From Pithys albifrons albifrons (Eukaryota; Chordata; Aves; Passeriformes; Thamnophilidae): a stretch of 64,000 nt of DNA. A model generated the notes under the pieces. It made no database searches, had not been told where the DNA came from, and saw only the letters and a list, made by a program, of their open reading frames with translations. A program made the translations under genes and the position numbers. Numbering within the stretch: the first letter of the stretch is position 1; every line of letters starts with the position of its first letter. This document shows positions 37,713 to 50,100 of this stretch, one piece after another. The stretch covers positions 26,724,066-26,788,065 of the forward strand of contig NC_092467.1 in assembly GCF_047495875.1 (NCBI RefSeq). The letters are read 5' to 3'.

Positions 37713-39624
37713 TAATATTAGCACTGAGATTTCCTCCTTGACCTTTTTTTCCTTTTAAATGCTCTTCTTGTGTCAAGTAGTTGTGTTCTGTTTCTTTTAA
37801 ATAGCAAGTGTTGAACTCACTAGACATTTAATACAGCTTTTGCTGGGGTTATTAACTAATTTGCTATTGTCTCAGCATTCTCTCATTTCCCTCAGCCTCA
37901 CTAATGGATAATCATTTTATTATGGGATAATTATCTATGAGTAAATCCAAAGGAAAAGAGATAAACTACAGAAAAATAGAAACTCTGCTACTTAGAAAAA
38001 AAAAACCCCGAGTTATAATGTCAAAATTCAGCTCAATGCCTTTGCATGACATTCTGCTACAACACTGGATTGATCAGAATATTTCAATAGTCCTATCATT
38101 TGTTATTTATTTTTATTTATATCAAAAGTAAGCTCTCCTCTGTACTGAAGTACTCCCCAGGAAACCAGCAATGGTTTCAGCTGGTATGAACATTAGTTTA
38201 CGTTCATGCTTTGATCTGTTGTGACAGAATTCTGTCGTATCACTTACAAAGGGGTTAATAATTGTTTAAGCTGTGTGGTTCACTCCCATATATATATATC
38301 TCAGAAGGTCAGTTTATTTTTATTACCTTCAAGGTATAAAAGATTACTTCTCTTAGATTTTAGAAAACCAAGCAGATTTCATCTGGGAGCAAAACATGCT
38401 CTTCAACCCAGCACTTGCATATAGAAATGACCACTTTTATGGTGAATAATACTGTTGTACAGCAACACACAATTATATTCACTTTATAGAAAAGAACTGA
38501 CTGAAATGAAAAGCAAATCAGCCCAAACTGAGGTTACAGAATTTGGCCCTAAATACAATTGTCCCCAGGTCACTACCAGGTCAAAGACTATCAAGCTCTT
38601 TCATCTACAGATCTGTAATGTATGAAGTCAAATTTTACATCCAAGGTACCTAATCATTGGGACTGTATTATCATAATTAATCCTTAATCAGATAAATTAA
38701 CTCACTGCTATGTTCAAAAAACTTTCAATCTTTTCCTGCAGTAGAAAAATGAATATAACCTCTCCTAGGAAATGTCCTGAATGTCTCCCTCAAAAAGTCA
38801 TTAGCTGGAATCTGCAGTATATGGTAACTTAATGTCAGAAAAAGAGGTAACAGACGTTAACAGTCCCATAATGAGATGAAATGCAATTTAAACTGTAATC
38901 TCATTACCTAAAAATAAATAAACCTCTTCTGCTTTACCTTTTGGACTTAGCTTAGGCCTATTTGTTTTATCTCCATTTAGGTTTCAACTTTAATCATATC
39001 TCAGAAGCTTTTACACAGAAGAACTGCAGTAGCAGCTGAGTTTGTCTACAATATTTGCTTGCTTGTAGCTGTTTACTCTGAAATTTCTCATTTGTTGCCA
39101 AGTAGAAGGCAAGGTCCAAAGCCATAGAGCAGAGATAAGGGTTTAAATCCCACTATCAAGAGAATCGCCTTCTCAACAGAGAAGCTGGAACCATATTAAA
39201 TTAAATACTACTTGACTTCCAATGAATTCATTTATTTTTCTTACACCAAGAATATCCAGATATGTGTATAAATAAATGTGGCATGAACCCTTTGTGTCAT
39301 TTATAGCACAATTCCAATAATTTTATCTTCCAGCTTGTAGGAATGCAGAATGTTTATTGGTAATTGTATGAAAAAAAGCTCCGATGTGTGGATATCTGCC
39401 CGTATTATAGAAAAACAAAATCAGAGGGAAGGAGGGAACAAAAGAAAATGCATAATCTTCTTCATGCATGTAATCAATTAAACACTGATAATTAATATCT
39501 GCAAGAAGGCTGAATTGAAAAGGAAAACAAAAGCAAACCCCCTTCCACTCCACAAGACATTTATGCACAAACTACTGTAGGAACGGTTTTGCAAGGCAAC
39601 CATATGAACCTCCAAGCCAGATTC
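37713..39624. other. AT-rich unique non-coding sequence between the two repeat copies
   Basis: Nothing recognised. A short TATATATATA tract is at about 38290-38300. Confidence 0.55.
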
Positions 39625-39850
39625 AGTCCTACCTCCCTAAAATCTCAAGTACAGCCTATTTCCCCTCAAACCTGTTAATATGCTCCAGGCAGACAAAAGG
39701 TTCTCATTTACCATTTTTCTTTGATTATAGTCTATTTAACATACATGCCCCATACAGTAAGTAGAAATTAAAATGCTTCTCCCTCCCAAGTTCCCTTTCT
39801 GAAGCAGGAAATATTTGACACTCTGCAGACTCGAATTTGCAAGATGGGAG
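39625..39850 (+). repeat. Unnamed repeat, copy B
   Basis: Counterpart of the repeat at 37490-37712, about 2.1 kb downstream in the same orientation. It contains TTCCCCTCAAACCTGTTAAT, AGGCAGACAAAAGG and TGCTTCTCCCTCCCAAGTTC in the same order as copy A. The ends are approximate because similarity fades on both sides. Confidence 0.7.
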
Positions 39851-41677
39851 TGGGTGCCTTTGGAAAAGGTCATCGTTTCTGTGTCATTCTCCACCCCTCT
39901 CCAAATTATTTTTTTATATCAGAAAGAGAACATTTTCCATGTTAAATAACTCCCAGCACATCAAAGCAGATTATAAGATTTTGGAAGCTGTGTTGTTCTC
40001 CTCCGCCACCCCACCACGTTTCCTTTGTTCTTTGGCACCATTTGGCACAAGCTGGGACATGTTGACTCATTCCAGAAAAACAAACAAGGAGTGACAAGTA
40101 AAATAATGCCAGCTGGAACACCAGCATGCAGAGAGCAATGCCACATCTGTAGGAAGGGAGGGGAGAGTTTGGGGCACACAGAACTGGAAAGGTTTCTACA
40201 CAAGGGGACATAAGTAGCCACCCTGTTGAGCAGCAGTTTGGGGGAGACACAAGAGGAAAACTTTGCAACACCTGGTAATTCAAGCAAACATATTTTATTT
40301 GGCATGCCATGATTTTAGCTAAGATGTCAATTCTACTATTATCAGGTATCAAATTTAGCTACTCTAAGGTTGAATATGTTGTTTAAACCAGATTTATGAT
40401 GATTTTGAAAACTTTCAAATTCATCTTTTCTTTTAAGAAACCCACAAAGCCCTTTAAGTGCATTGCTGAATGAGTTGCCTTTTCTCTTGATTTATCTGAA
40501 AATGAAAACAGATAAAAATTTTGCAAATCTTAAGAAATTGAGAAAAAAAAAATGTTTCAAGGTTGGCAATTTCCTAACTGAAGAGTCCAGGAGTATGCTT
40601 GGAAACCTACAGGCTATGGTAACTTTCTTTTCATAATTCAAATACATTTTACTGCATAAACCCTTTTTCTTCTTTTCCATTCTGTCAGGATTTGTTTTCA
40701 GATGAGTTACATTTTTGACAGAACTTATTGAAAATATGTTGTTGTAACCTATCCATTAATTAAAGTATTATTTAAAAGTTGAGAAATTATCAGATTTTAG
40801 GTAGCATCAGAAACAGAAAAAGTTTGGAAGTACTGTGACAGAAACCTAAGTAACATTCAACCAGCTCTGAGTCATGCCCATGTTTTTTATTCCCGTGGAA
40901 TTATAAGATTAAAATTGAGCAATCTTTGCTTGACATTCAACCAAAAAAAATTTTATAGATGGAACATTTTTAAGACCCTTCCTCCTACAGGGTATAAAGA
41001 TATTTATCTCATGGCCATGTCTCATCCTTTTCATGTTTTAAAGGCTCACCAGCTGAGGTACCAGTAACATTCCAAGAAAAAATGATCACAATTCCTGTTA
41101 TATGTCTATAATAATTATATTGCTGTATTATACATATTAGTATGAAAAGGGCAATAACTAAAAGCAAATATTTATTCTTATTTTCTGTTGGTCTGCAGCC
41201 AGATTGGTGCTTCTGTAAGTGAACAGTGGCATTATCAGCTGCAAAGCATAAAACACTCTCAAAGTTCAAACCATTTGGTCACACTCTACCTTTTATATTA
41301 CCCAATATTTCTAAGACCCTTTCACTTTCCTCTTGCAAGTAATCAAGTAGATATACAGGGATGAAAAAGCATTAAAAACATTTGATATTGTCGTTCTGAA
41401 ATATCAGTAAGCATGGAGAAGAATATATCTTTTCAGCCAAGTTTCTAATTACTTTTTCCCCAACTGAAGAAAGGTAAAATAATCCAGCCTTACTCTGCAG
41501 CATCCCCAAACATCTCACAATCATTCCAAACACAGTGACACTCCCAACACTGAAAGCCCTTCATGCCCCCTCCACCATATCCCCTTCAAAACCCTTACCA
41601 ACCATGCCAGCTCTCCCAGGGGCAACACAATTCAATTTTGCCTACACTGCTGAGAAGACTTAAGCTGGCTCTGATAT
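39851..41677. other. AT-rich unique non-coding sequence
   Basis: No gene recognised. Open frames of 114 and 136 codons on the minus strand (39942-40352) overlap in two frames and have no known domain. Confidence 0.55.
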
Positions 41678-41875
41678 GAATAATAAGTGATGATCCCATT
41701 GGACTCTGCACTGAACAGAGACATAACAAAGAGCTGGTTCCTGCCACAAAAGCTTACTAGCTAATTAATGAAAAAGTAGGTTTAGTCCTATCTGTAAAAC
41801 AATGCAGAGATGTAAATTGCAGTCCCATGGTGAGTGGTCCAGGATTACATGAGGTCCTGTAAAACTTTTAGTCCA
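41678..41875 (-). repeat. Old LINE/SINE-like interspersed repeat, opposite orientation
   Basis: From left to right: AATAATAAGTGATGATCCCA, TTGGACTCTGCACTGAACAG, AACAAAGAGCTGGTTCCTGC, CACAAAAGCTTAC, then GCAGAGATGTAAATTGC, ATGGTGAGTGGTCCAGGATT and GAGGTCCTG. This follows the order I remember for a common amniote repeat ('accccattgtgctaggcgctgtacaaa...agacagtccctgcc.caaagagcttacaatctaa...gaggtgaagtgacttgcccaaggtcacac'). It runs opposite to the relic at 14.78 kb, so the element is probably on the minus strand with its AT-rich tail at the left. Family name not established. Confidence 0.55.
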
Positions 41876-42790
41876 AAAAGGCAGGACTTGGTCACATTTC
41901 TAAATTAACTTAAAAATACTCTCCTCAAGCCATCCAGAAGGAGGGAGAAGGAAAACTTGAAAGGGGGAGGTTGCAATTAAAGATGTCTCTGTGTCACAGT
42001 TTTGGTTTTAATACAGTTAACTCAGTTTGTCATTCTTGCTCTAATCTTGGCACTTAAGTGCTTTCTGATTCCTTTACTAAAAAATCAGAATGATCACAGT
42101 GAAATGTTCTTCCTTTGTGACTTTTAACAACTTAATATGAAGAGAATATAATCCAGCATGGTGTTATATCCTCCTACAAACAGGTCGAGGTGATAACTCT
42201 AAACAGTGTGAACTGCACTTTCTATCTCCCTGATGTTACTTTTATTAACTGTTTCACTGTGGATATTTTTAGCACAACCATACTGCAAATTTACCTTATA
42301 GTCAAAAAACACCATTACATCTTTTCAAGTCAGGAAGGATGCAGCTTCCTCAATGCTTCCTTAACCCAAACTTCTTTTAATACCTTTCTTAATGAACTGC
42401 TTGGCAAATCTGCCACAGCATGGAAACAAACTCTTAAATTCAATGAAATACAAACAGCTCGAGGAGCTCCTGAAAAAAAGGATGTACAATAACACTTTAA
42501 ACAGTGGCTTCCAGTCTGGGTGAATCCCCAGTTCCAGTGCTATTCCCACTGGTGAGGCGTTTGAAGTGCAGTGGCACAAAGCCTGGAGGATTCATTTGCA
42601 GAAACCTCCACAAGTGTTTTCTCCGGGGTTTCCACCGACCTGCCTGGATGCTTTACAGTGTGGGCAATTCCCAGGGCCATGCCTGCCACCTCAGGCTTTT
42701 CATTACACATTGGGGATGGCTGCAGGCCCCAGAGAATACGGGCTAGAAGCGTCAGGAGGCCTGAGGAAAAGCTCCATGAACAAACCCAGG
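41876..42790. other. Unique non-coding sequence
   Basis: No gene recognised. A 100-codon plus-strand open frame (42190-42492) shows no known motif. G+C rises towards 42500-42780, with overlapping frames on both strands. Confidence 0.5.
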
Positions 42791-43140
42791 GAATCACAGA
42801 ATCATAGAATGGATTGGGTTGGAAAAGACCTCCAAGATCATCAAGTCCAACCCTTGCTCCAACTCCAGTCCCTTTACCAGATCATCACACTCAGTGCCAC
42901 TGCCAAGCTCAGTTTAAAAACCTCCAGGGATGGGGAATCCACCCCCTCTCTGGGCAGCCCATTCCAATGCCTGAGCACTCTCTCTGCAAAGAATTTTTTT
43001 CTGATCTTCAACTTCAATTTCCCCTGGCAGAGCTTGAGCCCATCGTGCCCCCTTGTCCTATTGCTGAGTGCCTGGGAGAAGAGACTAACCCCCATGTGGT
43101 CAGAACTTCCCTTTAGGGAGTTACAGACAGTGATGAGGTG
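42791..43140 (-). mobile_element. CR1 LINE fragment
   Basis: Minus-strand CR1 3' end. The plus strand begins GAATCACAGAATCATAGAAT and GGGTTGGAAAAGACCTCCAA, the complement of the CR1 tail and 3' untranslated segment. The minus-strand frame then gives RTRGHDGLKL, KIRKKFFAERVLRHWN, LPREGVDSPSLEVF and ends in a stop at 42874-42876, which is the C-terminus of CR1 ORF2. Similarity stops at about 43140 (TGATGAGGT, complement), so the copy is strongly 5'-truncated. It has no in-frame stop in the matched part. Confidence 0.93.
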
Positions 43141-43356
43141 AAAACTGTCTAGACAAGAGAAGAGAAGCAGTTTGAGCCACGCACCTCTGGGGTTCAACAG
43201 GAGAAGAGAAGAGCAAACCAACTCTTCATCAAATGTTCTGCCAACAGATTTCTGCCTTGCACAAGGAAGCTTTTTGTGCTCTGACAGGTTAATTCTTATT
43301 AATTCTTAGTTTAGCCATTCTGTGGTCCTGGAACAGTCTCTCTTTTTTTCATAGCT

Positions 43357-43393
43357 AAACTTAAAAATAGTTTCTTTCAAACTTAAAAATAGT
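43357..43393. repeat. Short direct repeat
   Basis: AAACTTAAAAATAGT is at 43357-43371 and again at 43379-43393, a 22-base period. Probably slippage or a small duplication. Confidence 0.85.
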
Positions 43394-46240
43394 AGTAAAA
43401 TTTCAGGCCTACTGGAGAGCACATGAAAAAATTCAGATAATGAAAATACAAGCAATTGAAATGGGGGTTTATTAAATCAGTTTTAAGCTGTGGTCTTCAC
43501 AGCAAAAATCATTTGGAGCAATCATGACACTACTCACAGGGAAAGCTGCATGCAAAGGATGTATCTAAATGCATAAAATTAATTATGTCAGTCTATTATT
43601 TCTATCCATAGGGAAAATGTTGTTTTTAATCTTTTATCTAAATTAATTAGAAGGACAAATATAAAAATAAAAATAACTTAATGAAGAGGATGTCACTAAG
43701 GAAAAAATCCCTTTAATAAACTAGAAAATTCTTATCCAATTGTCTGGTCTTTTTTTTTCCTTTTCTAAACATTTGACAAATCAAAACTTGTAAAAAAGTA
43801 GATATAAATCTAAATAATTTGGGGTTTCTAAATGTAACAGAAAATTACAGAAAAATAAACCCTAAATAACTTTACAGTTGCAAGGAGAAATGAGAAAAAT
43901 GCACAGTATTCCACATACCACCCAATTCTTTGTTACTTTTTTGCTGGAGTTGGTCTAGCAGATACACAGCATGAAAATGCTCCTGCTTCTGAAATCTGGC
44001 AGAATGGATCCCTGAACTTGGTGTCTGTGTCACAGACATCTGTCTTAAAAATGGAAAGCACTCTACCCTGACTTCTATTTCTGAAGTTTCTATTTATCCT
44101 CTAAGAGCTTATTTTTAGGTTATTCAGAAACTCACATATGAGATTATTCATATTTGACTCTTCCACTTGTCCTATATATAAGCTGAGATAAATTTCAGCA
44201 AAATGCATAATTTACTATAAATTTATCTAGAAACATATTCAGCAATATTTGAAGAAAGTGATCCTTTTAAACTTCTAGAAATTCCTACTGCTTCCTTAGG
44301 TCTGGAGTCTTCTGAATTTGCTTTCTCTTCTCAGAATACTTCTGATTACCAGGACTGAATTGTTTAAAATTACTGTTGTGGTAGAGAACAGTTTCTATGT
44401 TTCCAAATACTTTTCTCTCCTGTTTGTTTTCCAAAACTTTCAGGTTCTGTTCTATTAATTTTTCTCTGCCTGGATGCACAGCTAACTACAACATAAATCA
44501 TCTAAAGACATGGATTTATCACATCTGGAAGATTCTCTTCAGTACTGTCTGCAAGGTTAAACCTTTCCTTTCCAATCCACCTGTATTTCACAATTCCCTG
44601 TTTTATTTGGCACATTTAAGCTAGATGCAAAATATACTTTCTACTTAGTCATGAAATAACTGTGACAGGATATAACAGCTGTGGAAAATGAAGAAGACAA
44701 CCTTGAAAAGCCTCCCAAAACAGGATACTGAGACTCTGGGACACTGCTGCCACAAGAACTGCCAAGCAAGAGATACTGTGGCAGAAAAAGTGTTTCTCAA
44801 CTGTGAGACACAGAGCTGTGGCTGGTTTGGCACTGGGCACTCGTATGGGAGTGATGTTTGATCCCATCCTGCAGCCCTGAGCCAGGCACTGATCACGTGG
44901 TAACCTTGTGGGAAATCACAAAACCTGTGAACCCCACTTTTCATCTGCAAAACTGAAATGGCAGCACTAACCCATTTTCCCAGGTTGGCACAATTAGTCT
45001 TAACTAATTAATATCTGTAAAAAGCGTTATTTATAAAGGCAGTTAAATGCACAGCCCTGATAATGGAGAAATAGGAAAGAAAAAGAGAGGAAAGAGCAGC
45101 TCCCTTGCCAATCCATCAGCTTTCTCCTATTGCTATCCCATCTCCTCAGTCCTTCCTGCTTTAACCACTCAAATTTACAGCTTTTCCACCAGTGGCAAAA
45201 ACTGTGTCTACTTCATAAAGTTGGAAGTGTATTTACAAAAGAAGCGGCACAGGCTGCTGTGCAATGATCAAGTGGAAAGCCCTGAATAACTACCAAGTGC
45301 CAAGGTGAAAGAGCATCCAACCACAGGCAGTGCAACAGGATTTTATTCCTAATAATATTAGAGCCAGATGAAAAACATGCAGCTTAGATCCAAAATCCTG
45401 CAAGGCTTTCTCAGTCTGGGACCTCAGGACTGGCAGCATCACAGCAGAAGCAGCTCCAGTTTGTATCCCACTGCCTCGTTTCAAAGAGCCCCTCACACCA
45501 GAGACACTCGAGTGGAAAAAGTTGAAATGCGCGTTAAATATCAGAAAGTGGAAAGACTGACATTTAACTGAAAGTATTTTTAATAATGGTTCCACTTTTT
45601 CACAAAACTATTCTCAGTATCACCTGCCTCCTTCTGTTATCTGGAGGAGGCATTTCTATGACTCTGGTGTGAAATAGGGGAAAAAAAACTTTAAAAAAAA
45701 ATGGAGCAAGCCTCCATGTGCTGCTAAAGAAAATGGTTTCTGAATTCAAACGAATCTGACAGGCATTTTTAAAGCTTGCACTGCCTGGATAGATTTAAAA
45801 TATAAGCAGCTTTGCCAGTAAATAAGCAAGTAAACAAGAGAGGAGGGCATGATAAGGGAAGGACCAAGTCAACACTCATGGTAGAAAATGAGAGCCTACA
45901 ATTAAGAAATAAGATAACACCAGGAGGCCTATCCCCTTTTCAGTTGCAGATGTGTCTGTATGATTTATATGTGAAAAACAATATCAAAACAAACCAAATC
46001 AAAACAGTCTTCACATTTATGGGGCTGTGAGTTTGTACTTTTCTTCAGTTACACAGTGATAATTAAGAGAAGACATTTGAAACACCCACTTCAAAAACTG
46101 AACATACTTAATATAGGGTAAGATAACACAGAACTAAGTAAAGATGTCAGCTCAGTCTAAAATCATAATTACTGTGTACAACTTGCTCCTGAGAGGTTTT
46201 CCCAGTAGAAATAATTGCATTACTTGAAGTTCCTTTTATT

Positions 46241-46256
46241 AAAAAAAAAAAAAAAA
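46241..46256. repeat. A16 homopolymer
   Basis: Sixteen consecutive A. No retrocopy recognised next to it. Confidence 0.9.
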
Positions 46257-48466
46257 TAGATAGGCGTAACATGTAATTTTGCAAACAAAAAAATACTGTT
46301 TTCCTTTTATTTCCAGATTTTATATTTCCCTGGCAAAATGCTGCAGACTGCAGGGAAAACAGCAACATTCTGCTTGGAGTAAACTTTAACACTTTGAATC
46401 AGATTATATTTAAATGAAACAGCTGCACAATTAATGATAGAATAAGCAAACTTCCTAATTACCTGAAGTATAACTTTAATTTTTGTGATCTTGTTATCTG
46501 TTACCCACCAGCTGGACTACTACATTCCTTTCTGGCCCTCATCTTACCCAAAAGACTATTTTGGTTGTTCTGAAGAAAAGAACAGTTACAGAAGGTGATA
46601 CACTGAGATTGTGAACACAATAGAAGTAGCATCCTTTGATTTTGAATTTAAAAATACTGCCTGGCCTCCACAGTGTATTTATCACCACCCCAGAACTCTG
46701 AGCAACCCCAACATTTTTGACGGGATAATGTATTTTCACAAAAGGCTGTTTAAAGGTTGCAGATCATGGGGAAGTCCATTATCTCCTAAGTCAGTCACAA
46801 ATGTTGAACGTGGAAACGTGCACTGCCCTTCTGTGCCCTGGATCTTCCCCCGTGACTTGATCACCCCGTGCCTTTGGCACTGGAGACCAAAGGTGGGATC
46901 TGTGCCCAGCCTGTGCCTGAGCAGTGAGGGGCACAAGGGTCTGCAGGTCCCTGAGTGCTACAACAACACAAGTAAAGCAGTAAGTAGGTAAAAATGGCAT
47001 TTATGGTGTTTACAGTAGACATTTGCGTGCTGAAAATGCTGTTTCCTTCCATCAGTCTCTCCAACTCTCTGTATCCCTCACTTGTACTATCTTGGGTTTC
47101 CTTTAAAATGGAGGGAACAAAACTCCTTACATCTCAGTCTATTAGTTCCATAGAAAAAGGTTTCCTTTTATTGCCAAGATCTGGTCTCCTGGCTAAAAGT
47201 ATATACTTAGAGAAATGTGTAACATCTATGAAATCATGTACAACATATTAATACCAGATATTGATAGAAAAAAAATCATTTTCTCATTTTTCTGTTCACC
47301 ACAGAGGCTCTTATCAAATGCTGGAAAAGCAACCTCAGTCTTTATAGATATTTCCCAAATTTTACAGACTATCAGTTAACAAATCAGCCTTGATCAGCTA
47401 CCGGGTGCGGAGAGAATTAAAAAACCCACCTTTGCTGCATATCCAGTTTTTCCCCTCACATTCGACATTAAGGAGAAAAGATTATTTTCCTTTGCTTCTA
47501 AATGAATCAGCATAACTGGCCACAGTCACATTTTTCTCTAGTGAGTTTTAAGCCCTTGAGACTGAAAAAGAGATTTTTTTACCCCTTCTGTTTAAAGTGA
47601 CAAGGCTGAAAACAAAGTAGAAATGCAGCAAAAGCACTGATGTGTGTTGTAGTTTCCATGCAATTAAAAAACCCCAAACTCTTGGTGCTATTACATGTTA
47701 ATAATCCAAGATAAAATCCTATAGTGATGCTCAAATTCATGGCTCTGAGTGCATCCATCAGAAATTTAGTGTGAGTCAAAATGCAGAGTGCTCTCATTTC
47801 CCTTTATGTGGTAGGATATGATATTGTCAATCACCATGAAACTACTTGTAAACCAAAATTTCAAAGGGAACCTCACAACAGCACCTCAGGCTCAAACATC
47901 CTAAACTTAGGAAGAAAAAAGTCATCCTGGAGATTTAATCCAATTACAAGTGGGCTGAGCTTAAAGAATACTCCAAAGAAACCATTGATGTGGGAGGAGT
48001 TCACTTTGGGGTTTGAACTCTGGGCCCATCTTCATGAATTTTACAAATCAGCTGTGAAAACAATTCCATTCACAGTGTGAAAATTTCTAAGCTATTCTAT
48101 AACTCATTAAGTGTGTGTTAAAAAGTCAAATCAATTATTTCCTCATAGACACCAAACAAGTTCTAACTGCATAATAAACAGAAGAAACACTATTTATTAA
48201 GTAACAAGTCTAATTATTTCCTGAGCAATCACATTCTCTTCCCTTTAGAAATTCATTTCCTTTGTTCTCCCAGCCCTCAGCTTCTTCCCCACTCATTTTT
48301 GTCTTCTTTACAAATTTCTTTGTGGATTGCTGTCTTCTTTGGATGTAGAAAGTGACTAAGAAAGGGGGAGTTTCTCTAAAATAGCTTTTCCAAGAGAGAG
48401 TATTTACAGGCACATTTCAGAGCTGGGGATAATGCTTAATTACCTTCATGCTTCATTTCCTTTCCA

Positions 48467-48611
48467 GGGACATGGCAGAGTCCCCATCACTGGATGTTTC
48501 CAAGGTGCAGTTGGTCAGGGTGCTCAATAATCTCAGCTGAGCTTCCTTTCTCACAAAAGGGTCCCCACCCAGCTCCCTTCCAACATGGGCTATTTTGTGA
48601 TCCTGTATTTC
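48467..48611 (+). mobile_element. CR1 LINE 3' end fragment
   Basis: Plus-strand remnant of a CR1 3' end: CATGGCAGAGTCCCCATCAC, TGGATGTTTCCAAGGTGCAG, GGTGCTCAATAATCT, then AGCTCCCTTCCAACATGGGC and TATTTTGTGATCCTGTATTT. The order (SPSLEVF-like coding end, TTGGTCAGGGTGCTC, CTTCCAAC, then the ATTCTGTGATTCTGT-like tail) is that of CR1. It is older and more degraded than the two minus-strand copies, with an indel where relatives have the GGTTGGACCAGATGATCT part. Confidence 0.8.
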
Positions 48612-50010
48612 AAATAAAGAGAATTTGTCTCCCTCCAAGCAGCAAGCCCCATGGATTCTCAAATGTGTGCCAGTTCTACAAGCAAACTGAACCAATGGGA
48701 CAGCAGGAATGGTGACAGGAAGGACATGGCACCTCTGGGTGACCTCTGTGCACGAGGCCACAGAGCTGATGTGGAGCCTCACTATTGTTCAGGAGAAGTT
48801 ATTTGATAAAATGATGATGACAACTTTCTTTATCACAATCTTCCCCTCCTATTCCATCTTCATTTTAATTTTGAGCATTCAGCACTATATTTTATTAAGC
48901 ATAACTTGATTATGTGAAGACACTGTGATGATATTACTATTGACTGGGATATTAGAATAACCTTGAAAACCAGAATTCTTTTATAACATTAAGTGATCCT
49001 ATTAATATTTTTGACCTCTGCTCACTGCTATCACTACCGTCCATCGACTCTAATACAAAAGTAGAAATTAAATGACAGTGATAAGGTGTATATATATATT
49101 ATAGATACATATAAATACTCTGCATATACATATTTCTATATATGTACATATCTGTGTTCACCTAAAATTATACACTCAAACTACCCCCAGCCCCACACAA
49201 GCACAGTCCAGCCTTCACCCTTTCCCCCATAGCCACTGCATGCTCTTGGAAACCCAACTGCAATGGGGAAGCTGATTTAGGTGGTAGAAGAGAAATAAAA
49301 GACACATAATATGTGCAACAGAGAGATGTGAAAATAAATGACTTCCTGGACAGACAGCTAAATGAAAATAAAGGTTAGGTAGTCTGGCATGTTTTCAAAG
49401 TAGATTTCTTTCGCCTTAAGAAACTAACAAAAGTTCTTTAGAACTTGGGCCAAGAACTCAGTAAATCTCAGGAAAATGTCTATTGCATTTGTTCACTACC
49501 TTGAAGTCAAACAGGGAATAGATTCCAAATTTTCCTTCCACCTCTGATCTGAGTGTCTCAGGTTCTAGATTAGAGGTTTTTTGCAGATGTGAATCGTCTC
49601 AACCATTATTTTGCATTTCTAATGTCACAACATCCCATATCAGGTCGTTTCTGGGTGTATTCTTGCTCAGATCAGAGCTGTTCAAGGAACTGCTGCAAAA
49701 AGTTTATTCTCTCAGTCAGCTACTTCAACCGTATTAGTCTTTAAATCCCTGTACATATTTCTTGAACAGATGCATCCAAGTTATTCACCTTCATTGTCAG
49801 AACTCTTTATAGGCTCAGATTAAAACATGCATTTGAGTAATTTTGTTTCAGAAACTCTCCTTTCCTTCAACTATCACACAAATCCCAGCATACTGTGTAT
49901 CCAAATTTGATGAGCTGCAATGAGAACAAAATAATAAATCATCACATTCCCAGCCATCATATTAAAATGATGCAGTGGTTAAAGAATTATGTACTGAATA
50001 GAGCAGAACA
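48612..50010. other. AT-rich unique non-coding sequence
   Basis: Nothing recognised apart from the TA-rich tract listed separately. Confidence 0.55.
49087..49153. repeat. TA-rich low-complexity tract
   Basis: Imperfect TA/TACA repeats (GTATATATATATTATAGATA, CATATACATATTTC, TATATATGTACATA). Low-complexity sequence, easily unwound. Confidence 0.85.
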
Positions 50011-50100
50011 GTGCCCTGCTACAGGAGTGTAAATCTACAGTAACTCCAGTGAACTCACTGAGATTTACATGGATGTTCCTGGGGACAAAATCTGACCCAC
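50011..50100. repeat. Old palindromic interspersed repeat (amniote type)
   Basis: GAGTGTAAATCTACAGTAAC, TCCAGTGAACTCACTGAG and ATTTACATGGATGTTCC form two diverged inverted arms around ACTCACTGAG. GGACAAAATCTGACCC at the end corresponds to the 'agaatctggccc' I remember at the outer edge of this family. Probably the same kind as the relic at 5857-5940. The long minus-strand open frame across it (149 codons, 49979-50428) is likely chance. Confidence 0.5.

Larger units (their letters stand above)
43141..48466. other. AT-rich unique non-coding sequence
   Basis: No gene recognised. A GC-richer patch with several CpGs lies at about 46720-46960 under a 126-codon plus-strand open frame (46611-46991) with no known motif. 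Other open frames (up to 101 codons) are compatible with chance. Confidence 0.5.

Noticed and set aside
42566..43141. 191-codon plus-strand open frame
   Set aside because: Its right part is antisense to the CR1 fragment at 42791-43140 and its left part lies in a GC-richer stretch open on both strands. No domain recognised.
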